This document shows positions 45,614 through 58,038 of a stretch of DNA of 64,000 bases, piece after piece (position 1 is the stretch's first letter; each line of letters begins with the position of its first letter). The position numbers and the translations under genes are program-made. A model generated the notes under the pieces. The model had not been told where the DNA came from, did not search any database, and worked only from the letters and a program-made list of their open reading frames with translations. Source of the DNA: Taxillus chinensis (taxonomy: Eukaryota; Streptophyta; Magnoliopsida; Santalales; Loranthaceae). The stretch is taken from assembly GCA_023512835.1 (NCBI GenBank), contig CM042088.1, forward strand, positions 32,079,164-32,143,163, in the 5' to 3' direction.

Positions 45614-46596
45614 TGTCACGCCCCCGGATTCTAGGGTACTCGGAACCAGGAACATGACTTCCCCTTACCCACACCCGAAAAGTCAAGGGGTAGGTGACTA
45701 GCACCAATACAGACTATACCGCGGGTGCTGTCTCAAATATGCAAACTTATACAGTCACACATTAAGGGTAATCCTGTACTTTCTCATATATCAACATGCA
45801 TATAATGAGTCATACAGTCATACAAACATCATACGATAAACAGTGTGTAATTCAATTGTCCACTGGGTCATGTCAACCACATGGCACCACCTGTGCCTCA
45901 CGGTGAGAACACAAACAAATCGTGGAGTCCAAGCCCCAAATCCGCAAACCAACATGCTAACCCCAGTAGGTTCACAATACTCCTTTTATAACTGAGGACA
46001 GTCTTCACAAATCGATCCTCATGCCTTGACCAAGGAAGAAAATACTCATAGCGGTTGTTTTCTTACAATAAAAAGTCCCGACATTGGGTCTCCATATCAT
46101 AACTAAGATAATCTAATTTTTGGGGATTTTTCTGAGATGTCTAACCCCATTTTCCAAAAAGTCACCTCTACGAAAAACTAGATTTTTCCGAGATTTTGCA
46201 CTAAATCCCAATTTTTACATTTTGAAGGAGTGGGAAATTAATTTTCTAGTATTTTTCTTTGAATCCGAAAGGGGAGTATTTCATTATTTACATTGTAACT
46301 TAAGTATAAGACTTAAAGGTTACAATGTGAATGGTCCAGTGGTCCAGTCTAATGTAGTCGCACTAGCTCGAAGCTGTGGAACAAAGCTACGGAGCGAAGC
46401 TGCGAAACAAGGCTGCAGAGCGATGCTGTGGAACGAAGCTGTGGAACGAAGCTGCTGACTGCGAAGTCACTGATTGCGAACTTCGACCCTAAAGTTCGCA
46501 CAAAGTACTGTTCGTCATCGTTTTTGCCTGTTCTTTTTCTGGAATCAACCCAGTGACTATTGGATACTCATAAACACACGTTTCACTCAACAGACT
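45614..46596 (-). repeat. Element G 3' LTR, inner part
   Basis: The plus strand starts TGTCACGCCCCCGG, the reverse complement of the chromovirus LTR end. It is preceded by CACAC, a possible target duplication. The LTR is split by the Athila insertion and resumes at 57724. A repeat of GAAGCTGTGGAAC-like units lies at 46370-46455. A T-rich low-complexity stretch lies at 46108-46320. Confidence 0.85.
46370..46455 (-). repeat. Short-unit minisatellite in element G LTR
   Basis: About six to seven imperfect copies of a 12- to 15-bp unit like CGAAGCTGTGGAA. A small ORF across it is an artefact. Confidence 0.75.
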
Positions 46597-48115
46597 TGAT
46601 AACGTGCATTTTATGCCGTTATTCTAGTGTTTATTTAGGATGTTTAAGAGCATGATTAGAGCCTTATTGCTTCATATATCATATATATTTGCTCTAACCC
46701 CTAGGAAGATGCTATTTGCAAATACATGCGTTTTTAAGCTATTTTGGCAGATTTTGGAGCTCACTTTTGACATAGTAGATGACCTCAAACAATTGGCGTG
46801 CAAGCACAAAATTGCTTAAAATTATGGCCTCTACGTACCACAGAAATTTCAGAGCATTTGGAGCTGATTTGGAGCTGCACGTGAATTCACCCATTTCACG
46901 TGCAAGCCTATTTTTGCCTCTCAGGCCTCTACAGGATGCAAGGAAGCTTGGGGAGAAGTTTGAGTTGATTTGGAGGTGCACGTGAATTCACCATATCACG
47001 TGCAAATTGACGTGTAGAGATATTTTTGGACCGATCCTATCATTTTTCCATGCTGATCATTTGTTTCTGAAGGCCCGTGTCCAAATTGTGGATGGAAGAT
47101 AGAGATTTTAAAGTTTGGAGTGTCACTTATCAAAACTACGCCGTTTTGATAAATGGGCTAGGGTACACACCTCAAGGCCCATCCAAACTCTATAAATAAG
47201 AGCTCCACGCCCTCTGCTATGCAATGCCTAACCCCCCTACACGTTTTTAGAGAGAGAGAGAGGCTCCACGACTTGGAGGTTGTTCATTGACCTAGGAGAG
47301 CAACCGTCGCAGCCGTCGCAGCAGTCGTCGCGGATTTTGGAGCTTGGATTTGAAGCCTTATTACGCGCGTGGATTAGAAGAAGATGTTTAGCTTTATTGC
47401 TATGGTGTTGCTTGTAATCATGCGTGAGTAGTTCTTATAATCTAGGGGAGCAATGTAGCCCCCTTGTTGCTTTGCTGTGTTTATGAATATTTGGGTTTGG
47501 ATGATTGAGTTTTGCATGTTTTATGAATCTGTGCTTAAGTTCTATCTTTGGATGTACACCTTGGTATTTTTAGCCCTAGTCTGGGGCGGATTGAGATTCA
47601 TAACTTATTTGTAATTGGTGTGATCATTATCCTTTTGCAAGTATGATTTATTGGCTTTGCATGTTTGTGTGTTTAGATGACCATTCTGGCATACAACTCT
47701 TAAAAGGACCTCAATGACCATTTGTTGTCCTTGGCTTATGTTTAACATGTTTTCAATCAGACAACCCTAATACCATGAACCAGTAGAGATGACATAGGGT
47801 GGTGAAATTATGATCCTAGATGCTTTTAATCCTTGAATCTTAATCCTAAAATCAATTTGCTTTCTTTGTTTATTCAGAAAACCAAATAAAAATTAGATCT
47901 TTAGTTTAAAAAAGAAAACTTTTTGCCATGACATTTTATAGAACAAGAGTAATTGGGTGTTTTGATTTGAGAACTAGAGAACTAGGCTAATCCTGTGGGT
48001 TCGACCCCTTGTTTCTTGCTATTCTTTTAGTGCAAACTTAGGGAATTTATTATCTTGAAGAGAGATTTAACGACAATAGCTAGCTCTTTTAGAGAGGCTA
48101 AAAATTTGTCTGTCA
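46597..48115 (+). repeat. Element F 5' LTR
   Basis: Starts TGATAACGTGCATTTTATGC and ends TTTGTCTGTCA, 1519 bp. The U3 has CACGTGAATTCACCCATTTC-type paired G-boxes (near 46878-46905 and 46979-47004). A near-palindromic box lies at 47129-47150 and TATAAATA at 47191-47198. A short GA run at 47250-47261 follows. Confidence 0.95.
47129..47198 (+). promoter_or_regulatory. Element F LTR core promoter
   Basis: The inverted-repeat box (ATCAAAAC, core TACGCC, GTTTTGAT) sits about 40 bp upstream of TATAAATA. The same box in chromoviruses has core TACGTC. Confidence 0.6.
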
Positions 48116-48118
48116 AAT

Positions 48119-48136
48119 TGGCGCCGTTGCCGGGGA
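48119..48136 (+). other. Primer binding site of element F (tRNA-Asp type)
   Basis: TGGCGCCGTTGCCGGGGA, the tRNA-Asp-complementary site usual for Athila, starts four bases after the LTR. Confidence 0.95.
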
Positions 48137-48456
48137 TTCAACGGTTAACTAGTTTTTAAAATCAACATTGAGTGAAATTGTTTGAATTCTGATCTTGGTG
48201 TTTATTTTGTCTTTTATTTTCTGTTATTTTGTGTTCTTTATTTGTTTATTTTGCATTGTTTGGGCTGCTGGGTGTGTTCTTGTTGTTTTACAGGAACATA
48301 CATCAAGGTTTCCTAGTTGTGCATGCAAAGAGAGGAGGATATACAATTTACTTGGGAACCTGAAAGGTTGTTCGGAGCTCGTCGTAGAAGCGACTAGGGA
48401 ACAAGACGTGAGGTGAAGAAGCACTACAAGGCTTAGAGCATTCAGTAGGTGAACCG
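48137..48456 (+). other. Element F leader
   Basis: T-rich leader between primer site and gag. No gene; small ORFs are chance. Confidence 0.6.
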
Positions 48457-50140
48457 ATGGCAGATTTAAGGCCTGATGGTGGTGCACCGCAAGGAGGGGC
48501 CAATTACAATGGCCAATATCCGAAGAAGAGGGTAATAGGTTTATGCCCTGAACCTTCTTAGATTATGCAAGGCCGATGATGTCAGACCATTATTGTGGGA
48601 TTCAGCAGACAAGAGTCCAAGCAAATAGCTTGAGTCAAGCCGGCGTTGATCAACATGGTGAGCAACAACGTGTTTGGAGGAACAGCCGTGGATGATCCAC
48701 ACCAGCATTTGATGAGGTTCTACCAAGATGTGTGACACCATAAAGATCAACAATGTGTTGGAGGAGGCAATAAAGCTAAGGCTTTTCCCTTTCTCTTTAA
48801 GGGATAGAGCTCTTGGTGGTTCAAGTCAACAATCACACGGGTTCAATCAACACTTGGGAGGAGATGCGGACCAAGTTCATGTCAAAGTACTTCCCTCCTT
48901 CCAAGGTGATCCGACTCGGAGGAGAGATTAGCAGGTTCAGGCAAGATGAGATGGAGACTCTTCATGAAGCTTGGGAGCGTTTCAAAGACTTAGTGAGAAG
49001 ATGCCCCTGATCATGGAAGACCCCGGTGGATTCAAATTGAATCTTTCTACACAGGTCTTGTTCCACTCACAAGACAAGGTGAATGCCTTGGAGGATGCTT
49101 GATGAATCTAGAGCCCTGACGCAGCAGCAGAGCTCTTGGAGAGGCTGTCATTAGCTGATTGGCAGTGGTCTAATGTGCGTACTTCAAGGCCAAGGGAGAA
49201 GATATCTTTAGTTGATATTCCCTCCAATGATATGCAAGGGCAGATCCAAGCTTTAGCAAAAAGCATGGAAGTGTTGGCTCTTAAAGTTGGAGGATCACAA
49301 CACGCCTCACCAGTAGCTGAGCAAGACTGGAGTGGAGCTGAAGAATCAAATTATGTTGGAGGAAAAGGCTTGTACCAGAAGCAGCAATTTTATCCTCACC
49401 AACAAGGACAAGGGTACAATCAGAACCAACAACAATCTCAGGGATATCAGAAGAATCAGAACCGAGGGGGAGATACATCAGCTCGGTATAAATATGTGCC
49501 TCCAGGGATGAAGCAAAATCCGTATGCTCCCGATAATTTCTTACATCCACCTCCTGGATTCGAGCAACAGCAGCCTCAGCCTCAGCAGCAAAGAAGAACA
49601 TATCAGCATGAGGATGAGATAGCTAGAAGAGAGGTGGGTGATTTGAAGGAAAGGGTAGGTAGTATGGAGTCTTCAATTAAGAATATGGAGAAGTTACTTG
49701 TGAGTATGGCACAGAATGCTAATCAAAGGGTGTCAATCAATACTTTTCCAAGTGACACTGAGGTGAACCCCAAGGAGAGTTGCAAGGCTATCACTCTAAG
49801 GAGCGGGAAGACACTGAATGAAGCTGAAGAGCCTAAGAAGAAGGCAATTCCAGAAGAACAGAGCAGTCCCTTGGAAGCTGATGACCAAGGAAAATCAGAT
49901 AAAGCTGAAGAAAGAGTGCAAGAAAAGAAGGACAAGCAGCTGAGTCAAGACAGAATAGCTGAAGAACAGAGGCAAGGGCTCAGGCTTACTATGCCATTTC
50001 CTCAGAGGCTGAGGAAGCAGAGGGTTGAAGAAGAGTATGAGCGCTTTCTGAGTTTGTTCAAGAAGCTTGAAATTAACATTCCATTTGTGGAAATCTTGGA
50101 GCAGATGCCTAGGTATAGAAAATACATCAAAGATTTTGTG
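48457..50140 (+). pseudogene. Element F gag (broken)
   Basis: A likely start at 48457 (MADLRPDGGAPQGGANYNGQ) stops at 48558. The Retrotrans_gag domain is in pieces: EEAIKLRLFPFSLRDRAL near 48765 and SINTWEEMRTKFMSKYFPPS near 48840, then QDEMETLHEAWERFKDLVRR, ending at 49010. From 49136 a single frame of 538 codons runs through a Gln/Asn/Tyr-rich stretch (49380-49470), a coiled coil (EVGDLKERVGSMESSIKNME near 49630), the motif ESCKAITLRSGKTLNEAE near 49770, and into protease. Confidence 0.88.
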
Positions 50141-50752
50141 ACGAAGAAGAGGAAATATGGGGATCATGAGACGGTGGCAGTCACTAACAAGGTGAGCAGT
50201 GTTGTTCAACAGAGTTTGCCCATCAAGCACAAAGATCCGGGCAGTTTTAATCTCCCTTGTGTGATTGGCAATGCACCGCAACAGCAGGCCTTATGTGATT
50301 TAGGGGCCAACATCAATTTGATTTCCTTTGCTTTGTACAAGCAGCTTGGGCTTAAGGGCATGAAGCCCACTTCCATATCATTGCAGTTTGCTGACCGGTC
50401 TACTGGAAGGCCTGAAGGGATAATTGAAGATGTGTTAGTCAAAGTGGGTTCCTTCATATTTCCAGCGGACTTTGTAGTTTTGGAGATGGAAGAAGATAGA
50501 GGAGTTCAGCTACTCCTTGGAAGACCGTTTCTCAGAACGGGTTGTGCATTGATTGATGTTGCTCAAGGGCAGCTAACTCTAAGAATTAATAAGGAGACCT
50601 TAGTCTTCCACATGGGGAAGGCTTTGCAAGGTCAAGAGGAGGAGGACTGCCTTTGGGTTGAAGACCTTGAGGAATTGGTGGAAGACTACTTGGCGAAGAA
50701 ATTACCACCACCAATAATGGAGCCCTTCACTCATAGAAGCTCAACAAGATGA
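50141..50752 (+). pseudogene. Element F aspartic protease domain
   Basis: Same frame as the end of gag. Reads GSFNLPCVIGNAPQQQALCD, then LGANINLISFALYKQLGL; the active site is CDLGAN, the DLGA form usual for Athila. GVQLLLGRPFLRTGCALIDV follows near 50495. The domain looks complete and ends at a TGA at 50750-50752, which breaks the polyprotein before RT. Confidence 0.88.
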
Positions 50753-50756
50753 AGAG

Positions 50757-51815
50757 ATGTACTTGACAGCTGAGGAAGATGAGCAAACTACAAACTCTTT
50801 GGAGCAAGCTGAGGAGAAGAAAGAAGATGACGTGCCTCCAGCTCCAGAACTGAAGGAGCTGCCTGGACACCTAAGGTATGAATTTCTAGACTCTACAAAT
50901 AAATTTCCTGTCATTATTGCTTCTAATTTGAATGATTTGGAGTGTACTCAATTGCTAGAAGTCCTTAGGAAACACAAAAAGGCCCTAGGATGGAACATTG
51001 AAGACATTAGGGGTATTAGTCCAGGGATTTGCATGCATAAAATTTTGATGAATGATGATTTTAAACCCACTGCTGAGAGACAAAGAAGATTAAACCCTGC
51101 CATGAAAGAAGTTCTTAGAAAAGAAATTTTAAAATGGAAAAATGCGGGTATAATTTATGCTATTTCAGATAATGAGTGGGTGAGTCCATTGCATGTTGTG
51201 CCCAAGAAAGGGGGCATGACCGTGATTAAAAATGAGAAAAATGAATTGATCCCATCCCGCACTGTGACGGGGTGGAGAGTGTGTGTTGACTATAGAAAGC
51301 TGAACAAGGCTACTAGGAAGGATCATTTTCCTCTTCCTTTCATTGACCAAATGTTGGATAGGTTAGCTGGCTATAGTCACTACTGCTTTTTAGATGGCTA
51401 TTCCGGGTATAATCAGATCATGGTTAAGCCCGAGGACCAAGAAAAGACCACCTTCACATGCCTTTTTGGCACATTTGCATTTAGGAGAATGCCATTTGGG
51501 CTTTGTAATGCCCTAGCCACCTTCCAAAGGTGTATGATGGCTATTTTTCAGGGTTTGGTTGAGGAGATCATGGAGGTCTTCATGGATGACTTCTCGGTGT
51601 TTGGTTCCTCTTACCAACAGTGCTTGAAAAATCTAGATGTGGTCTTAGAGAGATGTGAGGAGAAGGAACTAGTCCGAAATTGGGAGAAATGCCATTTCAT
51701 GGTAACTGAGGGGATAGTTCTAGGGCACAAGGTGTCCGCACATGGTTTGGAGGTAGACAAGGCAAAAATCTCCACTATTGAGACTCGCCACCTCCAACCA
51801 ATGAAAAAGGAGTGA
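50757..51815 (+). pseudogene. Element F reverse transcriptase
   Basis: Open for 352 codons. It has an acidic linker (AEEDEQTTNSLEQAEEKKED), then HKKALGWNIEDIRGISPGIC, EWVSPLHVVPKKGGMTVI, WRVCVDYRKLNKATRKDHFP, FLDGYSGYNQIMVKPEDQEK, and the active site EVFMDDFSVFGSSY near 51580. Then comes KCHFMVTEGIVLGHKVSAHG. A frameshift near 51795 ends it at KKE. All RT blocks are present, so this is one of the best preserved domains in the window. Confidence 0.93.
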
Positions 51816-52281
51816 GAAGTTTCCTTGGCCATGCTGGCTTTTATAGGAGATTCATTAAGGACTTCTCAAAAATTGCAAAACCCATGAGTAGGTTGTTAGA
51901 AAAAGACACAAGCTTTGAGTTTAATGCAGATTACTTAGAAGCTTTCAACATCCTCAAGGGTAAGTTAGTCATCGCACTGTTATAGTCACACCTGACTGGG
52001 CTCGGCCTTTTGAGCTAATGTGTGGTGCGAGTGATTATCTTGTGGGGGTCGTCTTAGGGCAAAGGCGAGAAAAGGTGTTTAGGGTCATTTACTATGCTAT
52101 TAAGACCTTAGATGATGCTCAACAAAACTATACCACCACTTGAGAAAGAGTTCTTAGCCGTGGTTTATGGGCAACAAGTTTAGACCCTACCTTTTGGGGT
52201 CTAAAGTCATTGTTTATACCGATCATGCTTGCATTGAAATATTTGTTTGCTAAAAAAAGAAGCTAAGCCACGCCTGATTAG
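51816..52281 (+). pseudogene. Element F RNase H (frameshifted)
   Basis: RNase H is readable only in changing frames: RSFLGHAGFYRRFIKDFSKI near 51815, FELMCGASDYLVGVVLGQR near 52010, and an end near [10 protein letters not shown] at 52340. There are at least three frameshifts. Confidence 0.8.
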
Positions 52282-53688
52282 ATGGGTTCTCCTCTTACAG
52301 AATTTGACCTTGAAATTAGAGACACAAAGGGAGCCCTAAATTTCGTGGCTGATCACCTCTCCCGTGTGGAGAATGCACCTAAGTCTCTACCTATTGTAGA
52401 TGACTTTCCTGATGAGAAGTTGTTTGAGGTGCATCATCTTCCTTGGTTTGCTGACATAGCAAATTATTTATCCACTGGGTTCATACCCAAGCAGTTAGAC
52501 TACCACCAGAGAAAGAAATTGGTAGTGGATGCTAAGAAATTCATTTGGGAAGACCCAATTCTTTATAGGAGGTGTCTTGACCAAATCATTAGAAAGTGTG
52601 TCCTTGAGGAGGAGGTAGATGACATAATACATCATTGTCATGCATTACATTATGGGGGCCACTTTGGGGTGCAAAGAACTATGGCTAAAATCATGCAGTA
52701 TGGCTTTTATTGGCCTCACATGGTGAAAAACACCTATGTTTACATCAAAAAGTGTGATAGATGTCAAAGGGTAGGTGGTCTGTCTAGGAAAAATGAGATG
52801 CCCTTAACTGGAATCCTTCCAATTGAAATTTTTGACATTTGGGGCATTGACTTCATGGGGTCATTCCCCAATTCTGATGGGTATTCTTATATTTTTCTTG
52901 CTGTGGATTATGTGTCTAAGTGGGTAGAAGCTATTCCTACTAGAGTGAATGATGCTAGGGTTGTGACTCACTTCCTTACTAGGAACATCTTTAGCCGTTT
53001 TGGGACACCAAGGGCTATAATCAGTGATAAGGGTAGTCATTTCTGTAACAAATTGTTTGACAAGTTATTGAACAAGTATGGTGTCACTCATAGGAAGTCT
53101 TTAGCTTACCACCCACAAGCTAATGGACAAGCAGAAGTGTCCAACAGAGAGATTAAGGCCATTTTAGAGAAAACTGTTGGAGCCAATAGGAAAGATTGGT
53201 CTCAAAGGCTTGATAAAGCCTTATGGGCATATAGGACAGCTTACAAAACTCCCATTGGGATGTCACCTTACCGTATTCTATATGGTAAGGCATGTCACTT
53301 GCCTGTGGAACTAGAACACAAGGCTCATTGGGCCTTGAAGAAGTTAAATTTTAACCCACAAGAGATCAAGGAGCTTAGGATGACTCAATTAATTGAGTTA
53401 GATGAGCTTAGGCTGGATGCCTATGATAGTGCTAAATTTTACAAAGAAAAAACTAAGAAATGGCATGATAGGCAACTCAACAATGAACCTTTAACCTTAT
53501 GACAGAAAGTTCTTCTATTTAACACAAGGTTGAGGTTATTTCCTGGAAAATTAAGGTCCAAGTGGATGGGACCTTTTGTGATAGTTGATAAGAAGCCATA
53601 TGGGAGCTTTGAGCTCCAAGCTGTAGATGGCAAGAAATTTTGGGTGAATGGCAACGATTGAAACCATACTTTGATTCAACTCAGAGGG
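52282..53688 (+). pseudogene. Element F integrase
   Basis: Open from 52282 to 53502 (406 codons). It begins with the end of RNase H ([20 protein letters not shown]). A zinc-binding domain follows: [18 protein letters not shown], then [10 protein letters not shown]. The core has [15 protein letters not shown] near 52845, [15 protein letters not shown] near 53016 and [18 protein letters not shown] near 53125, so all three catalytic residues are kept. After a TGA at 53500 the C-terminal part continues in frame (FNTRLRLFPGKLRSKWMGPF, then VIVDKKPYGSFELQAVDGKK). It ends near 53688. Confidence 0.93.
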
Positions 53689-53900
53689 AGATAGTTGATT
53701 CCCTCTCTTTCACCATTGCATGATCATAACTGAAAGTCTAGCTACAGACTTTAAATAAAGCGCTGGTTGGGAGGCAACCCAATGTTTATTGCTATATTTT
53801 ATTTTATGTTATTTTCTTTTATTTATTTCATTCAATAAATTTGTTTGCAAGCTAACCATTATGCAGGAGACTTTGCTTCTTTCTTAACTAACCATTTGTA
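53689..53900 (+). other. Element F post-pol segment with Athila signature
   Basis: AAGCGCTGGTTGGGAGGCAA starts at 53759 and continues into CCCAATG, a short sequence conserved after pol in Athila elements. No coding signal. Confidence 0.75.
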
Positions 53901-53929
53901 GGATGAGCAAATTATTGGGTCCTGAACTT

Positions 53930-54650
53930 GTGGAATGGTTTTTAAAGTCAAAATCAAGGAGCAAGGAGCAAGTGAAGCCCAAAAGTGCTTGAAGATGGGC
54001 TCAAACAATTCACGTGCAAGACTTAAAGATGGTCCATAATGCATAAGCAACTCAGTGGAGAAATTTGGGCCAGTTTGGGCCTGAACGTGAATTTGCACGT
54101 GAATTGCCCAATTCACGTGCAACTCCTTTTGAGCTGTAACTTTCTGGAATGGTAGATGAAGACCATGTGAATTATGTTTACTCTTGTACGCGAATTGCTA
54201 GCTGTCATATGGAGGCTCAAAAATGCAAAATACCGATTTTAGCCCTCCTAGAAGCTTCAAACAATTCACGTGCAGAAGGGACTATTGCTTGCCAGATCAA
54301 GGGGGACCCACCACCAAAGTTTGGGATGATTCTGACCTGCACGACAATTCAACCAATTCACGTGCAAGAGCTATTTTGGTCAGAACACTCGGAAAATTTA
54401 GGAGCATGTGTATCACGCCAATTGGAGCATCTGTCCTTCTGTACGCTATATAAAGAGAGGCCATCTTCAAAGGCTTCCACACCACAATCACTCTAGTGGG
54501 ATCTTTGCTTGCTACTACATGATGGCTATTCTGCAAGGGAAGGAAACTTGGGAAGTGCGCGGCGAGACGTCGGTTGACTTTGTGGCTCAGGTGTGACGAA
54601 TGGTGGCCAATGTCATCTACTATTACAGCTTGCCAACTGAGAGGTAAGTA
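53930..54650 (+). promoter_or_regulatory. Promoter-like module in the element F 3' region
   Basis: Five CACGTG boxes (54011, 54096, 54114, 54267, 54359), mostly in an AATTCACGTGCA context, precede TATATAAAG at 54447-54455. About 190 bp downstream is a strong donor-like GAG|GTAAGTA (GT at 54644-54645). The part around CTCAAACAATTCACGTGCAAG resembles the U3 of the element's own LTR (CTCAAACAATTGGCGTGCAAG). No env gene is visible; small ORFs here have no recognisable domain. Confidence 0.5.
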
Positions 54651-56202
54651 TTTTCCTACTCCCTATTTTATGCCATGAGGACATAGCATATTTTAAGTGT
54701 GGTGTATGGGAGTGACTTGAGCCACTTGCTTGTCTTTTATGTTGTGATTGCATGTTTTATTTTAAAACAAAAAAAAACTGTTTTTAGTTGCATGATTATT
54801 TGAGTTGTTTGCTTGAATGATTTGCTTGTGGAGGCATGGATATTAAGTATGCAATTTTGGCTTAAAATTTAATTTTTATGCCACATTAGTATCATGTTGT
54901 GATAAGGGTATTAAAGTAGTTAAAATGTGCTCTGAATTGGTTTAATCATGTCTTTATCTTTTGAATGATATCACCATGTTTTTGGAGCTGAGTTTTGAAT
55001 ATTAGCTGAGCATGAATGCTATGATAGACCTAAGTAACCCTTAAAGTTGAGTGAAAAAGAAATGAAAAATGAGAACAACTACTTTTTAGCCCTTGAGTGA
55101 CATTTATGGTTTATGGGTAATAGTTTGATTTGCTACTCTTCTTGCATTCAACATTGGTTATTTAATGGTAGGAGTCAAGTAAGCATGTGATTACTTATTA
55201 GTGCTCAGTGTTTGGTGTTTAGTTAGGACGCAAGACCTCTGAGTCACTGTGACTGTCTTTGCATTCTTTTCTTTATTTTGAGATATTATTGGAAAAGGCT
55301 GTGATATAGAATGTGAAAAAGCCATCACTTAATTGGGAAATGGGATGTGAGACATCAATGAATTTTTGTCTCTCCTTATGTAGCACAATGGCAAGGGGTA
55401 TGCATTAGAAAAATTCAGTCTTATTTATGTGTTATGTGAGTAAAAAAAAGAGTGAATAATCCATCAAGGGAGAGCATAAAATGCAACCTTGTAAGATTAT
55501 TACTAAAAAAAAAAGAGAAAAGAAAAGAAAAGAAAAATTTCAGAATAAAAGCCACACTTGCTTGATGTTTGTGTGTGATTATTTATTTGTCAAGCCACAT
55601 TGGCTGAATTGTGTTTTGTTTTGAGAGTGTTGAGCTCAATTCTTTAGCTCATGGTTTTGTTTTATCAGTTATTAGACTAGAGTGTGAGTTTATTGAGTTT
55701 AGATTAGAGTGTGAGTTTCAAATAAAGTATAATAGAGGGTGTGTTTTCTTTGATGAGCACAATAGGGAACTCTCATGATTGCTTGGCAAGTACTTAATCA
55801 ATAGCTGATGGCGAGTGTAGAGATAGAGTTTTCCATCCATTGTTCATTGATAGGTATTGGGCTTGAGAATTGTTATATTTGAGTGAGGCTGCTTATCCTT
55901 GGTAAGAACTTAAAGGGAAACTAGGTGCTATTTTATCATGGATTGCTTGCTCATATTTGAAATTTAAGTGGAGATATTGCATGGTTGTTGGACTTAGGGA
56001 TATGGACATGAATGAACTAAGCTATGACTCATTTTGATGCTTAAATTCCCATTTCATTATGATAGAGTTGCATGCTTAGGAAACCATGATTCTCCTTGAT
56101 TGTTATTTTATTTTTTCTTCCGTTTGATTGCGTGTTTATTTTATTTTTGCATGCTTGTATGTTTTTGCTTGAGGACAAGCAATGGTTCAAGTGTGGTGTA
56201 TT
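54651..56202 (+). other. Element F 3' non-coding region
   Basis: About 1.5 kb without a convincing ORF. It has an internal AAGTGTGGTGTAT (54696-54708) that also occurs right before the 3' LTR (56189-56201), a partial repeat around TAGAGTGTGAGTTT (55678-55710), and A-rich runs near 55500. The 3' end has the usual purine/T-rich priming region. Confidence 0.65.
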
Positions 56203-57723
56203 TGATAACGTGCATTTTATGCCGTTATTCTAGTGTTTATTTAGGATTTTTAAGAGCATGATTAGAGCCTTATTGCTTCATATATCATATATATTTGCTT
56301 TAACCCCTAGGAAGATGCTATTTGCAAATACATGCGTTTTTAAGCTGTTTTGGCAGATTTTGGAGCTCACTTTTGACATAGTAGATGGCCTCAAACAATT
56401 GGCGTGCAAGAACAAAAGTTGCTTAGAATTATGGCCTCTACCTACCACAGAAATTTCAGAGCATTTGGAGCTGATTTGGAGCTGCACGTGAATTCACCCA
56501 TTTCACGTGCAAGCCTATTTTTGCCTCTCAGGCCTCTACAGGATGCAAGGAAGCTTGGGGAGAAGTTTGAGTTGATTTGGAGGTGCACGTGAATTCACCA
56601 TATCACGTGCAAATTGACGTGCAGAGATATTTTTGGACCGATCCTATCGTTTTTCCATGCTGATGATTTGTTTCTGAAGGCCCGTGTCCAAATTGTGGAT
56701 GGAAGATAGAGATTTTAAAGTTTGGAGTGTCACTTATCAAAACTACGCCGTTTTGATAAATGGGCTAGGGTACACACCTCAAGGCCCATCCAAACTCTAT
56801 AAATAAGAGCTCCACGCCCTCTGCTATGCAATGCCTAACCCCCCTACACGTTTTTAGAGAGAGAGAGAGGCTCCACGACTTGGAGGTTGCTCCTTGACCT
56901 AGGAGAGCAGCCGTCGCAGCCGTCGCAGCAGCCGTCGCGGATTTTGGAGCTTGGATTTGAAGCCTTGTTGCGTGCGTGGATTAGAAGAAGATGTTTAGCT
57001 TTACTGCTATGGTGTTGCTTGTAATCATGCGTGAGTAGTTCTTATAATCTAGGGGAGCAATGTAGCCCCCTTGTTGCTTTGCTGTGTTTATGAATATTTG
57101 GGTTTGGATGATTGAGTTTTGCATGTTTTATGAATCTGTTCTTAAGTTCTATCTTTGGATGTACACCTTGGTATTTTTAGCCCTAGTCTGGGGCGGATTG
57201 AGATTCATAACTTATTTGTAATTGGTGTGATCATTATCCTTTTGCAAGTATGATTTATTGGCTTTGCATGTTTGTGTGTTTAGATGACCATTCTGGCATA
57301 CAACTCTTAAAAGGACCTCAATGACCATTTGTTGTCCTTGGCTTATGTTTAACATGTTTTCAATCAGACAACCCTAATACCATGAACCAGTAGAGATAAC
57401 ATAGGGTGGTGAAATTGTGATCCTAGATGCTTTTAATCCTTGAATCTTAATCCTAAAATCAATTTGCTTTCTTTGTTTATTCAGAAAACCAAATAAAAAT
57501 TAGATCTTTAGTTTAAAAAAGAAAACTTTTTGCCAAGACATTTTATAGAACAAGAGTAATTGGGTGTTTTGATTTGAGAACTAGAGAACTAGGCTAATCC
57601 CTGTGGGTTCGACCCCTTGCTTGCTGCTATTCTTTGAGTGCAAACTTAGGGAATTTATTATCTTGAAGAGAGATTTAACGACATTAGCTAGCTCTTTTAG
57701 AGAGGCTAAAAATTTGTCTGTCA
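56203..57723 (+). repeat. Element F 3' LTR
   Basis: Matches 46597-48115 almost base for base, with a handful of substitutions. The promoter box is at 56736-56757. Confidence 0.95.
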
Positions 57724-57975
57724 AGACTACAAAATTATATATCCAAACTGATATAAATTAGTTCTTAACCACAGATCTTATGCTAAACCATTAGATCTAA
57801 CCCACAATTGGGTTTTCCCCCAAAAGCTAGGGTTCATACTCAATTTCAGAAATCATGACAAATTCGTGCATATTCAAAGACGGGATCGAGATAAGAGGTT
57901 CAAGGACACCTACCTGGAGTGATTCTTTGAGCTCCACGAACCCAAATCATCTCAAAGCGCCAAGGTTTCAAGCTT

Positions 57976-58038
<63 letters not shown>

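Larger units (their letters stand above)
46597..57723 (+). mobile_element. Element F: Athila-clade Ty3/gypsy element
   Basis: The 11,127-bp element has a perfect duplication AGACT (46592-46596 and 57724-57728). It has two near-identical LTRs, a tRNA-Asp-type primer site, gag-protease, RT, RNase H and integrase, the AAGCGCTGGTTGGGAGGCAA motif after pol, and a 2.4-kb 3' region. The LTRs look closer to each other than those of element D, so this is probably one of the younger insertions. Confidence 0.95.

Noticed and set aside
54149..54496. 115-codon ORF in the Athila 3' region as a possible env-like gene
   Set aside because: No membrane segment, signal peptide or known motif. It overlaps the G-box and TATA module and other ORFs of similar length in other frames.
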